Below, piece after piece: positions 42,834-54,592 of a stretch of 64,000 nucleotides of DNA (position 1 is its first letter; every line of letters begins with the position of its first letter). The stretch is from Antitrichia curtipendula. Taxonomy: Eukaryota > Streptophyta > Bryopsida > Hypnales > Leucodontaceae. The notes beneath the pieces were generated by a model. The model worked only from the letters and a program-made list of their open reading frames with translations, was not told the origin of the DNA and searched no databases. A program made the translations under genes and the position numbers. The stretch spans positions 11,222,001 to 11,286,000 of the forward strand of contig OX579639.1 of NCBI GenBank assembly GCA_951230915.1. Direction: 5' to 3'.

Positions 42834-44839
42834 TTAGTTGGTAATTGCCACTATCTCCAACGTCCACGGAGGAAGGACATCTGCTACCCTGTTGGCACCC
42901 TCCTGCCTCTGGTTTACAAGGATGTCTGCAAACCCTTGCTGACGGACAGAGAAGCGGAAGTCTTCTGGAACCACACCTCCCAAGGTGATATCCACCTCTC
43001 TGCGAATGTGTGCCAACGGCCATGTTCGACCCACCTGGAACCTTGCCACCGTCACACCTTCAAACAAACATGGGAGGACCACCATGTCCTCCTCCTGCAC
43101 TTCGTCTATCTGTTGCCAACTAACACCATCTGGCGCCAGACGCTCTCGGCCGTACTTGAAATTTGTGTACAACGTTGCTCGCCCAACATGGTATCTACAG
43201 CACACCCGACACGTCTAAGAAAGGTTGTTTTCAACGTTCGCAACAATTCACAAGCACCCTACACCCTAAAACACTCTCAATGGCACATGCAACAGTCTGT
43301 TGGCAACAAAAGTCTCCTTACCTGAAGGCTACAGTGTCCATTGAGATTGTGCACCTGACAATGTCCTTGCCGAAGACTACTTTTTGATGCCAACCTGCGT
43401 CCATGAGGCTCGTGAACAACTCATCGGAGGGGCTGTTGACAACGTACAGGACGGCAGTGCGTCTCATCCTCTCCTCCTCACACGCAAAAAGATCTACAAA
43501 TACATGCAAGGGCATAAACCACTGGAGGTGGCCCATGCGGCTTCCAGTGGTGGCCTTGGTGACAGCTTGGAAATCGGCCCGAAGCTTGAACCGAAACGCT
43601 TCACTGGTGTGCATGTCGGGGAGAGGCCATTCGGGATCAGTGAAAGGTGGCAACGACAGTGGCTCAACTGATCCATATAGAAGCCCTGGTGTAGGTGGCA
43701 CATAGACAAGGTTAGAAAAAAATATCCCATTCTCCAGAAGCTCATTGTAGGACCTCCCATTCCGAGTGGCTTCACCAATTTCGCTGTGCACAACAACGAT
43801 GACTCCAAGGATAGAAAGTGGGTCCACCCAGTCTTCAAAAAAGGATTGGTACAGAACTGTTTCCAACAGACAATACCACAAACCAAATTAGCAAAGCAGT
43901 GTAAAGCCCCAGCCACGTTTACTTTGATGGCCATCAAACTTTCAAGAACAACATGGCATCAAAGGTGGAAACAAAGCGCCATCTATTCTCACAATTGCAT
44001 GGAACCCGATCGTGGCGAATCTCTGGATCTAAGAGCACTTGATGCCGGTGGTAAGCATGTCTAACCAACACGGACTCCAATTCCGGCTTGTTGGAAACGG
44101 TCTTGCGCCCATCAAACTTGAACCGGAAGTCCATGATTTGAGCCTTGTAAGATCCCCTCATGCTCTCACCTCCATGCCGACGAGCCTCTCGAGCCCAAGT
44201 TCCATTTCTACCAGGGTTCAACCTCACCCACGACAACCTCTCGTATCTCGTTGGAATCCACTCTCCCTGGTTATTGTGTGTGTTGTGGAGCGTCACTGCT
44301 GCCACCTCCGAACGCGGTCTGCGATTCTCCATTCCTGATGACGTTGCCAACGCACAATTGATCACCTAACACTTGTTGGAAACGAGTTGCCAGTGATCAC
44401 ACAATTTGGGCAGCACTCGACAACACTGGCATCCACACAATTCATGGAACTACAATGCATGGAACTGTGACATTGAACGAGTGACGCGTTTGGACCCATT
44501 CTGAAATTGGAGCTCAGCCAATTCCGTGCCAAGTTTGAAATTCCCTCCAAGTTGTCAAACACATCGCATCATTGACAACAATGCGCGGCTCCACTACCGG
44601 TCCGCATGCGGGACTAGTCCCTGCGTTTGGTACGCCCAATTGGAAATTCGTTTTATAACCCTACACACAGGACAGGGGACAACGGTACGCCAATAAAATA
44701 TTGTTTCCAACGCGTCACTCCCATTGGTAGCAACGGGTGCTAAATCCCTCGTCATCACCTTATACTCCACGTTGGCAACGTGCAAGGTGGCATTTTCAGC
44801 AATTTCCAAGCACGAAAATTGCGTTGCCAACTTAGGCAT
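42834..44839 (-). CDS. Unrecognised protein of the transposon (4 exons, about 482 aa)
   Basis: Proposed exons, 5' to 3' on the minus strand: 44660-44839, 43993-44365, 43322-43856, 42834-43194. Junction phases agree, and the last intron is the clearest (CAG|GTAAGG donor, restoring an Arg codon). The first two introns are less certain; CCT|GTGTGT is an alternative donor for exon 1. The protein has a CPVC pair near the end of exon 1, a basic region in exon 2 (RRPRSE; RHAYHRHQ) and an alpha/beta-looking remainder with no domain known to me. Its ATG lies 4 bp inside the right terminal repeat, so its leader must include the terminus or start downstream. A DNA-binding or anti-silencing role is possible by analogy with the third genes of other large transposons, but the sequence does not show it. 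Confidence 0.5.
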
Positions 44840-44842
44840 CTG

Positions 44843-44865
44843 GAGACCCGAATTTTCTTCTAATG
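44843..44865 (-). repeat. Right terminal inverted repeat of the 10.2 kb transposon
   Basis: Exact complement of 34657-34679. The last GTTGCCAAC copy (44823-44831) lies 11 bp from its inner edge. Confidence 0.9.
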
Positions 44866-45634
44866 AATTTTAGCGACTCTTTATCATGATGACAATGCGC
44901 TTGGGGGAGTGGACACATCAATCCACGCTTTAATAAAGGTCTGCCCACTTATCAACAAGGGTCTGTTCACATTTTAACATTTTAAAATCATAGAAATTCC
45001 CTTCTTGTCGGAATGTCGGAATTTCCTTCTTTTTGCAAAAGACTTCTCCCAAATTTTTCAATCACTGAAAAGTATCTCCAAATAACAAATAACATCTCCA
45101 GATCTATGTGGTAATGGGTTGATCTACCTCATATCGTCTCTTCAGGATTCGGACTTCGTACCTGGCTGTAGAGATGGTAATTGTTCCAATTGCCATTGTG
45201 AAAAACTCTAAGGCAAAAACAAAGGGGAGCGTCCCCAGACCAGTCCAATTGTTGTTGTGGATTGAGGTGGTCACATTGGTCGAGCTAGCTTGTTCCTGTC
45301 ATCGCCGAGTTAGAAAGATCACTCTAGTCTAGAGATTTCTGCAATTTGCACAAGTTTTAACTTGACAGGATGCTCATCTCTGCTCACTACGGGAGTGTTG
45401 TGCAGAATCGTAGTGCGCAGAGATGAGCATCCTGTTCGGTGTGACGCCCCTGCAAGATGTCTCGTCGTATTGTGTAGAACCGCTTAGGGCAATCAACCCG
45501 CTTAAATTTTTCTTCGAGGGATCGATCCGATCCAGAGCCCATTGCAAATCTGCAAATGAGCTGTCCAGTATATCTGCATTTATGAAAGTTGCAATCTCAC
45601 AGTTGGCAATTGTTGACAGGAGGAAGTGAATTCG
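44866..45634. promoter_or_regulatory. Upstream region of the NPF gene
   Basis: Lies between the transposon and the NPF start codon. It contains a 27-bp inverted repeat at 45365-45435. A minus-strand frame at 45374-45658 has no recognisable domain and overlaps the NPF first exon, so it is not called. Confidence 0.35.
45365..45435. repeat. 27-bp perfect-but-one hairpin upstream of NPF gene
   Basis: The left arm 45365-45391 (ACAGGATGCTCATCTCTGC and CACTACG) and right arm 45409-45435 are complements with one mismatch, around a 17-nt loop. It could be a regulatory stem-loop, a small-RNA-like foldback, or the ends of a tiny MITE. Confidence 0.75.
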
Positions 45635-47793
45635 ATGCTCGTGGGAGACGGTTCCCATGATTGGAAAGGGAATGTTGCCAACAGGCTAAAGACCGGAGGA
45701 TGGCGAAGCGCTCCTTGCAATTTCGGTGAGTGATTCACCTGCGAACCCTCCCTCCCCCCCACGCCATTCCCAATTCCGTGACTCGGTAACGCTAGGCTAG
45801 GACATCGCGGACAGAATGTTTATGAGAAGAGAGCAAACCTGATGCAATTGATTTCAGTTTTTACCAGAACGTACACTGAATTGAAAACCCATGATCGTTG
45901 CGAGAGATAGTGACCAGTGTTGCTCTGTGATCGACAGTTATGGAGTTCGCCGAGACAATGGCATTCATTGGTCTGCAGATAGACCTGGTGCTGTACCTCA
46001 TCAGCGAGTTCAACTTCGGCCACACGAAAGCGGCCACCACGGTCACGAACTTCGCAGGCACGGCATTCCTGTGCCCTCTTCTTGGAGGCTTTCTGGCCGA
46101 TGCCTACTTCGGTCGTTTCAAAACCATTCTGGTCTTCGGCTGTGTCGAAATTGCGGTAAGATAATTCGTCTGTGCATACTTCAATTGATTTACAGTTGCA
46201 TGGATTGTCTCTTTGTGGCCTGAACATTTGCATTACTGTTCTTCGTTGCAGGGCATGTCATTAATGACCGCTTCAGCTTCAGTTTCATCCTTCCGACCAC
46301 AATATTGTGCGGTTACTCCCTGCGAAGCCGCAACATGTACACAGCTAGCTGTGCTCCATTTGGGACTGTATCTGGTTGCAATTGGATCTGGTGGCTTGAA
46401 GCCGTGCTTGTCAAGCCTCGGTGCCGACCAGTTTGACCAGACCCATTCGAAAGAGAGCCGGGTTCCACCAGTTTATTTCAACTGGTTTTTCTTCAGTTTC
46501 GTGACAGGAGGCCTACTCGGCGTCACCGTGCTAGTGTACATTCAGGATAATGTCGGCTACAGAATCGGATATGGGGTCTGCCTTGCCTTCGTGGCGGTTG
46601 GGTTGTGCATTTTCGCGGCTGGTTTCCCACTGTACAGATACAAGCAGCCTTCCGGAAGTCCGTTGACGCGAATTGTGCAAGTGGTTATTGCCGCTTCTCG
46701 TAATGCCCGACGCTCTCTCTCAGCGGAGGAGCACTTGTACGAGATTAACGACGAAGAAGCTGCAAATCTGGGTGTTAGAAAGATAGGCCACACCAACAAC
46801 CTTCGGTAACGTCCCTCAATTCCTTCATCCATACATTGAATTCCGTAATTATTGCAAGCCTTCAATTGATAGGATAATAACTGCTAGAACTCATTGACTG
46901 ACAAGGGAACTTGTGACGTCGATCACCTCAGTTTCCTAGACAGAGCAGCAGTGCTTGAGGATGAGAGGACGCCAAGCAGCAACTGGAGAGTGTGCACAGT
47001 GACACAGGTTGAAGAGACAAAAGCCATCTTGCAATTGATGCCCATATGGGCAGGAACCATAGTCATGAACGTTGTGCTGGCACAGCTTCAGACATTCACA
47101 GTGGAGCAAGGCTCCACGATGCAACGGAATATCGGGGGTTTCAGGTTCCCTGCTGCGTCCATCCCAGTCTTCCCTCTCATCATCATGACCATCTTGGTAC
47201 CTCTGTATGACAAGGCCTTCGTCCCCTTCGCTCGGCGATTCACACGTCATGAGAGGGGCATAACCATGCTCCAAAGAATTGGCGTAGGCCTCCTACTCTC
47301 CATTGTCTCGATGATAATAGCAGCGGTTGTGGAGTATAGGCGCATCAGCACGGCAGCAGCCCATGGGCTCCTCGACGATAACTCTGGAGCCACCATCCCC
47401 ATGAGCATTTTCTGGTTGGTACCTCAGTATTTCACCTTCGGGATTGCCGACATGTTCACATACATCGGTGTGATCGAGTTCTTCTACGACCAAGCTCCTG
47501 CCACCATGCGTAGTTTCAGTACGGGCCTGTCCTTCTGCACAATTTCTCTTGGCTACTTCATCAGTACGGCAGCGGTGAACCTGGTCAACAAGGCCACAAG
47601 TGCTAAATCTCATCCAGGATGGCTATCAGATAGTGTGCCCTTCAACCGAAAGAAGATCGACTACTTCTATTGGCTCATGGCTGTGTTAAGCTCCGTCAAT
47701 TTTATTTACTTTCTCTTCGTTGCACACTGCTATAAGTACCCCCCAAATGAAGTTGCTCCTCAGAAAGCTCCAGATGAAAGCCTTGATCACTAA
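45635..47793 (+). CDS. NRT1/PTR family (NPF) transporter, NPF4-like (4 exons, 574 aa)
   Basis: Exons: 45635-45725, 45938-46155, 46252-46805, 46932-47793, all GT/AG and in phase. The short first exon encodes the conserved DWKGN...KTGGWRSAP N-terminus before TM1. NPF proteins are 12-TM proton-coupled symporters for nitrate, peptides or hormones at the plasma membrane or tonoplast. TM1 reads E33-F-A-E36-T37 where most proton-coupled members have ExxER; NPF4 members recalled from memory (for example EVLEN in AIT1) also lack the Arg. Further family blocks are VTNFAGTAFLCPLLGGFLAD, LGADQFD and YFFNW-like YFNWFFF, a central loop about residues 230-320 with FLDRAA, and the C-terminal EFFYDQAPATMRS motif. 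Length fits the usual 570-600. Substrate cannot be told; NPF4-like hormone transport (ABA, GA) is a possibility. A single GTTGCCAAC lies in exon 1 (45674). Confidence 0.9.
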
Positions 47794-48752
47794 TAACCCG
47801 GGCAGTTACTTCTTAAGCCCTTCAGCTTTTCCTTATCTTGAAACAGAATGCCAGTATAAAGTTCACAAGTGAGACCTCTTTTTTTAAGGAGTTCATGTCT
47901 GATTAGACTCGGCAAGGCAATTTCCTTCCGACTACTATCACAAATACGTTAATCCACTGCTTGACATTGATCAGTTTATGATTCTCATTTAGAACTAGAA
48001 TTCCTCCACCGGCTGTTCTCTTCTACTTCTACGATCGGATCAGTAACAGTATACTCCTAGACTTTGGTGGTGAATGTTGAAATTGGTATACAGGAGAAGA
48101 TCCGAATTTGGATAAGATCGTTCTGAAGTAACGCAGCCAAATCATTGCTCTTGCTACGTTCATGAAGAATTGGCGATTTCAATGTAAGTGAAGTGAAAAT
48201 ACTAACTAAAGATGTGCTAAAGAGCAGCAATCGACTTCAAAGGTGCCATCTAACCGGACGAAGTAAACACGTTCTCTTCCAGAAATCAGACGGCCTCTTG
48301 ATGCGAATGAAGAAGCCACTTACTAAGCTGCATGGAAGGGAATTCCTCATAATTTCCATTCTCCCAAGTCTCCAAAACAAACATAGCGTCTGTCTCTGTG
48401 TCAAAATATGCCATGCCTAATCTGTTTGAGCAAGCTTCGGATGTTAGTCACTAAAATGATCGGATTCACAGATTTTTATTCGAATTGGTGGTATCATCTG
48501 CCAAACAATTTGACTAGATATGGTGTAATTCGAGATGAGTAGGATTTGAACATACTTGCTACCCTGCAGTATGCACGTCATGTACACCTGGAATAGACAG
48601 CAAGTGTAAGCGAGATTTACACGATTGTAACGACATCCGAGGACGTGCAGGTATTGCATGTTGATAATGTGGAGTGTGGACCTGAAATTCTCACTTCGGA
48701 TGATGTCAGTGAAACTTACAAGCCAATTTCACGAGCTTACCTTAGATTCATA
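47794..48752. other. Downstream of NPF, no supported gene
   Basis: Short frames only. A segment at 48690-48860 has a degraded AT-rich copy at 51730-51890. Confidence 0.4.
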
Positions 48753-48756
48753 ATCT

Positions 48757-48957
48757 CTCGGTTCTTCAACTTCAGAAATATGGCCATGCCGAATCGTCCG
48801 CGAGGATGTAAAGCTCATAACCGGTTTTCGTCGTGATCTCGCCGAGACGGCGTTTGACAATATGATTGACTCTGAGCAAAGGCTTTCAAGACTGATAACC
48901 ACAGGTAAGGAGCCACTTACGAACCTGCCGGAGAAGATTCTCGGCTTCTACAACTAA
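48757..48957 (+). pseudogene. Exon-like open segment, unrecognised
   Basis: Read from an acceptor-like TTCAACTTCAG near 48775, one frame encodes CRIVREDVKLITGFRRDLAE and continues for about 60 codons to a TAA at 48955-48957. A possible donor, ACAG|GTAAGG, lies at 48903. The same frame stays open beyond the stop to about 49254 with Ser/Thr-rich sequence. A diverged copy with extra stops lies at 51730-51890. It may be a remnant exon; no family recognised. Confidence 0.25.
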
Positions 48958-50040
48958 TCGTCCAATTCGATTCTCATCGAGAGTGACAGCAGTTCAACGC
49001 GGCAACTATCCTCACCGTCACGCACAGGATACTCAACCGCTATTTACCGTATCCCTGCCTTGATCACAGCTCCACCGACACTATCTACGACGACCATGCC
49101 ATCGGTGAATTCATCAATTACAATTGGATCACATACAGCTTCACAAGCAACTTCATTCGCGCAACAAATTTCTGGTCTTAGAGCGCAACCGGAATATTCA
49201 CATCTGAATGTGAATCTGAAGCCCCGATCTGAAGCAAATATCGCAGTAATCTGAGAAAATAACAGCACACTTTCCCTATCACAACAACCGAAGCAGAACT
49301 CTTTCCCTCGATTTCTTCCCAGACTTGAATTTTTCTTCTTTCACTCCGATACTTTAATTCTCTGACAAACAAACTTGATCATCAGCAAAATCCAACCGCA
49401 GCTCCTTAGAAGAAACAGAATTCGGCAAGCATCTAGTATTTCCATAAATTTCCTAGGACGACCTCGCTCATTCACGCTGTACAGAGCCGACGTGTAAGAA
49501 AGTAACCATCGCCAAGTACAACAATAAAATTCCTGGAAATAATCGTGCAAAAGATACAAACCTCAGCAAAGACGAATTCAGCGCCAAACGAAACTCTCAA
49601 TTGCATTGCTCAAATGACAATTCAAATTTGAAATGAAGGAGATGCCGGTCATGTAGAGCTTAAATTGCATAGACACCAAAAGCGGGGGAAGAAGGTCTAC
49701 CGCTCTCCTGGCCGCCCGATCAAGCTCCCCAGGGGATCACCGTCGATGTAGGTTGCACAGAACGAGGGTTGAGAGCGAGAAAGTTCTCACATGGGATACA
49801 TTTCAGAATCTAAATGATTTTGTTAAAGTGTCATGTCTTGAATACTAAAATAGTAGTATTTTATTAAAAATTTAATAATATGTGAATACAACAACAATAA
49901 AATGGTTTCATCAAGCTATAAGTTTCGTTAAGAAGATGTTTGAATGTCATCAAGTTAGGGGTTTTCCAGAACAATTGTACAAAAATGTGTAGATGAAAAT
50001 TTGGCAAGTGTAATTACAACTCAAATTGTATTCAAGATAA
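48958..50040. other. Intergenic DNA, no supported gene
   Basis: GC-richer up to about 49780, then abruptly AT-rich. Overlapping frames on both strands at 49044-49268 have no recognisable domain. Confidence 0.35.
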
Positions 50041-50840
50041 ACTAGTGTTTTTTTTCTTTCATATTTAACCATAGGATCTTTTCCTAGACTAGTATTAGAA
50101 TGTATTGAAAAAATTAAAAATTAAAAACTTTGACTGCATAGATTGTGCATCCAAAGTGAAGTAAACAAGTTTTTTTGCAACTTGGTTAACTACATTTTTG
50201 GCTTTGAATCTTCCTAAGTTAAAATTTTTGTACTATTGATTTTGATTTTCTAAGTTTTTATGTTGAATAATTGAGTTGAGAATTTGAAAAAAATTCAAGA
50301 AAAAAACATTTAATTTTTACTCATTAAAAAAATTGTTAAGTAGAAGTAGGCTCAAGATTGAAGGAAAAACTAAAACATTAATAGCTTTAAGATGGAATTG
50401 AAATACAATAATTCCAATGGTGAGATTGTTCTAGCAAGCAAAACTAGTCCTATTCAAGATTTTTTTTAAATTATAAAAATTGCATTCAAAATGATTTCTA
50501 CTAGTTATTTTTTTAAGAAGATGCTTAGATTGCTCAAAAAACTAAGATTGTCCATAACTTTCTCATCACTAGTCTAAGTAGAATGAATAAAAATTTTAAA
50601 TGTAGACAAAAATACAAAATTTTGACTTATTTTGACTTTTTGTGATTTTTTTGTGCTGCCCACTAAACTTCATTTTTGGCTTATTGTGCCATAACTTTTT
50701 CTACCAGACACTAATTGAAATAAAAGCTATATATCCACAAAGCTCTTGCAAGTTTTTACATCCTCAAAAAGTTTCAAAAACATTCACTGAAAATTGAGAC
50801 AATAGGAATCTACCTGGACCCAAATTGTCCCCCTAAGGGA
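50041..50840. mobile_element. Truncated relative of the TTAA-flanked element family
   Basis: Homologous for about 0.8 kb to 52983-53780, from TAGGATCTTTTCCTAGACTAG through TTGTCCCCCTAAGGG. The CCCCTAAAG termini and TTAA duplications are not preserved. Non-coding. Confidence 0.6.
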
Positions 50841-52886
50841 ATAGACGATATGGATGATGTTACATTAGAGAAATTAAATAATTATTTTTTAATAATAAAT
50901 TTTGTTTTAATTTTATATTATTCAATTAATTTTATTACGTTTGATATGAATAGGATATAGTTGTTAAATTATTTTAATCAATATCTTGAATATGGAAATG
51001 TCATAAGTTCAAGAATAGAGTAGATGTATTTTTTTAAGATTGAGACTTTTTGGTCTTGAAATTACACATTCATTGCAAGTATATTTTAACCATGGAATGA
51101 TGATACAAACAACAAGTTTGAGATGAATGGTTTTGAATGCTTATGTTAAATTTTGAAAAGTCATGTTTCATCCATTTTAATTTTTTTTAGACTTTGAAAT
51201 AGGTGGCAATAATCAAGGAGATAGAAATATGTTGTTTACAACAAGGTTTTATTACCTTTTGAAGGGCATAAGATTCAAAAAAGTGATCAATAGAATTTCT
51301 AAGATGATATTGTATCCAACTATCATGGTCAACATCAATAGTTCAACAACCACTTTTAGAATTAATGAATTTTAAAAACTATTTAATTTTTTGTAGGACC
51401 CTATATGTGGCATCACATCCAGTTAGGCATCAAAAGGAGACTTTGAGTCAACTTTGTGACAAAGATGGAAAGGTTGAACGTACAATAGAGTTGTAGTTGT
51501 TCTATCTTTCTTTTCCTTTTTGTTTCTCATTTCAACCATAGTCTGATTACAAAATCAACCATAATTCAATGTATGTGATAATTGTGGCTTTCATTGTACA
51601 CTTCTTTGACATTTGTGCTTCATAAGTTGTCACCTAACCACCTGAGTTGTCACTCTAAACTACAACTGATCGGAAACAAAACAACCTAATTAGCGAAAAT
51701 AGTTGGTGGTCAAAATGAGGTTGGCTACCTTATTTTAGATGATGTCATTAATTGAAACTTACAAGACAATTTTACTAGCAAACCTTTGATTCATAATCTC
51801 TCAATTTTCAACCTTAGAAATACAGCCATTCCAAATCATCAATGAGGATGTAATGCTCATAACCGGTTTTCCTAGTGATCTCGCTTATAACAACTTTGTA
51901 TGATCTATTTATTTAGAAACAAGAAAACTGACATGTCTTTTGAGGAATAAGATTATAAAAATATAGAATCTTCTTTTCTAGAACAAAAATAGATTAACAT
52001 TCAAAATAAGTAACTTTATTTTAGATTTTTGAAAATGAAACAAATAAATATTTCTTAGAGTACTATAGATCTTCAAATAATAAAGTATGGTACAACCAAA
52101 ATCTAATTGATTGGATCCTACAAAATATTCCAAAATATGTGCTTGACATTTCTCAAAATTCAAAGGTAGATGTTTTAGATTTTTCTTTAGCAACATCTAC
52201 ATGGAAAAAAATTTGAAATCACCCTAGTTTTTAATTTTTGATCTCCTAATTGGATGCATGGGTGCATCAATTTCAACATTGTAGAGGAGACACCACTTCT
52301 TCATCCAATCAAAATAAGGTTATTTATTTACCTCAAAATGTCTAAAAAGAATTTTCTTCCACCCTTACCATTCATGTCAAAGGAACTTGTCCTAAAATCT
52401 TGTCCATCCAATCTTTGTACAAGATTTCTTTAAATAATAATTTTTTAATATTATACTTTTTAATTTTTTGGAAAAATAAAGATTTTCATAGATACGCACA
52501 CATCCCAATGATCTCACTCTCAATAACTTAGTTTAAGAATTCATGAGATTTTTTCCAATCTTCCAAATTTGCAATCAAAAATTCAAAGAAGATACATTTT
52601 GTATTCATATGTTGTGAAGGATTAAGGGTCCCTCTATTCTAAAACAAGGTGGGCCTTAGTAATACTTGATTGTAAATTTACATCATTATTTACACCATTA
52701 TGAACATCAGATTTAGACTCAAAATTGAAACTTTATAAATTTTGTTTTTAGTTCATTTTTAAAATTAGAACAAATCCTAAAATTCAATGAATTATTGTTG
52801 TTGCAAGTTCTGTGTGTTAAAATTCAAATTACACAATTATAAAGTGTATTTCTCATTTTTACATTTTATTTAGAAGTGATTTTAAA
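50841..52886. other. AT-rich intergenic DNA
   Basis: No gene. At 51730-51890 lies a decayed copy of the segment 48690-48860, still recognisable by TCATAATCTCTC and GCTCATAACCGGTTTTC. Confidence 0.45.
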
Positions 52887-53799
52887 CCCCTAAAGCCCGA
52901 GGCCTTTTCTCCATCAAAACACACTCAAAACTTCCACTTCTATTGCAAAGAGAAAAAAAATATAAAAATTGTTTTTTTTGCATATCTAACCGTAGGATCT
53001 TATACTAGACTAGTATGAGAATGTATGAAAGAAATTTCAGAAACTTTGACCAAATAGATTGCAAGATATTTGCATTCAAAGTGAAGAAAACAAGTTTTTT
53101 TGCACCTTGCTTGACTAGATTTTTGGGCTTTGAACCTATTTAACTTAAATTTTTTGTATTGCTGATTTTGATTTTCAAAGTTTGTATGTTGAATATTTCA
53201 GTTGAGAATCTAGGAAAAAAAATTCAAGAAAAAAACACTAAATTTTCACTCATTAAAAAATTGTTAAGTAGAAGTAGGTTCAAGATTGAAGGAATAACTA
53301 AATCGTTAATAGCTCCAAGACAAAATTGAAATACCATAATTCCAACGGTGAGATTGTTCTAGCCAGCAAATTCAACCTTGTCTAACAATTTTTTTCTGAA
53401 AATTGTGAAAATTGCATTAAAAAATGAATCCTAAAAGTTATTTTTTCAAGAAGATGCTTAGATTGCCCGAAAAACTAAGATTGTCCATAACTTTTTCATT
53501 ATTAGTCCAAATAGAATGAATCAAAGCTTCAAATGTACACAAAAAGACATAGATTTTGGAAAAAATATTTAAGAAATTTATTTTGACTTTTTGTGATTTT
53601 TTTGTGTTGCCCGCCCAACTCTATTTTTGGCATAACTTTTTCTCCCGGGCACCATTTGAAATAAAATTTATATATCCACAAAGCTCTTGCAGAACCACAC
53701 AACCTCAAAAAATCCCCAAAAAGTTCTCCACAAATTGAGGTCACAGGAACCTACCCAGACCCAAATTGTCCCCCAAGGGGACAAATGGGCCTTTAGGGG
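52887..53799. mobile_element. TTAA-flanked non-autonomous transposon (piggyBac-like), copy 2
   Basis: Starts CCCCTAAAGCCC and ends GGGCCTTTAGGGG. The flanking duplication is TTAAA (52882-52886 and 53800-53804), containing TTAA. Length 913 bp, no transposase. Interior matches 11310-12254 and 50041-50840. Confidence 0.65.
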
Positions 53800-53804
53800 T
53801 TAAA

Positions 53805-54592
53805 TTTAAATATAAAAAAATGAACTGTCATTGTGATCTTCATTTTTGTAAGAATCTGAAAATTACTCTAACATGTACTTGAGCATGCATTATAATTTTA
53901 ATAAAAAATTCACATTATACTTATAAATATCACAACTGTCTGATTCTTTGTCAAAAGTTTTGAATCCTAAACACCCAAAGAAGAAAACTGGAAAGAAAAC
54001 TTTTTTTACAAATGAAAAATATCCAAATTTGATTGACCAATCATTTAAAGGCTATATTGACCATGATAATGGCACTTGGGCTTGAAGCTTAATGGATTTG
54101 AGAATGCAAATAATCACTTGAGAATAATGTGTACAATACCTATGACTAAAAAAGATGGATAGTTCCATATTATAACATTCATCTATGATAAAAAAATAAA
54201 AAAAAGTTTATTGGTATTTTGTAGTTGTAATGTTTTTTCTTCACCATCTCTTTGAAATTCTATACGATTTCAATTCTATACAAAAGATTTAGAAATTTTC
54301 TTACTCATAGAAGAAGTGTGGTTTCATCTTTGAGATATTTTTGTTTCAATCATACACTTAGACAATACAGAGCATAGAATGAAAAATTAAAGAGGCTACA
54401 ATGTACCATGTTGAAGAAAGTAAATTCATACAAATGGAATGTCACATTCAATTGAACATTAGACCAATTTGGGATCAAGGTAAGACCTAGGGCAAAAAGG
54501 TAGACAATTATGCCCATGTAGTGAGAAAACTACTTGGTGCCTCTCACTATTATTGTAGCCTTTGTGTACGTAGTGAGATCACTCAAAGAAAC
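53805..54592. other. AT-rich DNA downstream of the receptor kinase
   Basis: No gene or clear repeat. Presumably contains the 3' untranslated region of the minus-strand receptor kinase. Confidence 0.35.

Larger units (their letters stand above)
34888..44831. repeat. Dispersed GTTGGMAAC motif array (36 or more exact copies)
   Basis: Copies begin at 34888, 35171, 35670, 36455, 36506, 36711, 36827, 37058, 37116, 37144, 38082, 38642, 38852, 39117, 39504, 40475, 40885, 40948, 41015, 41161, 41625, 41796, 42021, 42384, 42463, 42542, 42733, 43112, 43299, 43859, 44090, 44343, 44375, 44703, 44771 and 44823. Each is GTTGGAAAC, GTTGGCAAC or a complement of these. They occur in introns, intergenic DNA and exons, where they encode V-A-N, V-G-N, L-E-T and similar tripeptides. 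Further one-mismatch versions (for example GTTGTCAAC, GTTGGCACC) are common. Many are flanked by CpG, as in ACGTTGGAAAC or CGTTGCCAACG. Confidence 0.9.
34657..44865. mobile_element. Complete ~10.2 kb three-gene DNA transposon
   Basis: The 23-bp termini at 34657-34679 and 44843-44865 are perfect reverse complements; the core is GAAGAAAATTCGGGTCTC. If the element is 34662-44860, a TA dinucleotide is duplicated on both sides (34660-34661 and 44861-44862); other placements give no longer duplication. Inside are three spliced genes: transposase-like (35250-38797, +), coiled-coil/RING-like (39743-41961, +) and an unrecognised protein (42834-44839, -). Coding segments are visibly GC-richer than the flanks. 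At least 36 exact copies of GTTGGMAAC on either strand lie inside. All three frames are open after splicing, so the copy may be recent and autonomous. I do not assign it to a named superfamily. Confidence 0.85.

Noticed and set aside
45374..45658. 94-codon minus-strand ORF upstream of the NPF gene
   Set aside because: No recognisable domain, and it overlaps the well-supported NPF first exon on the other strand.
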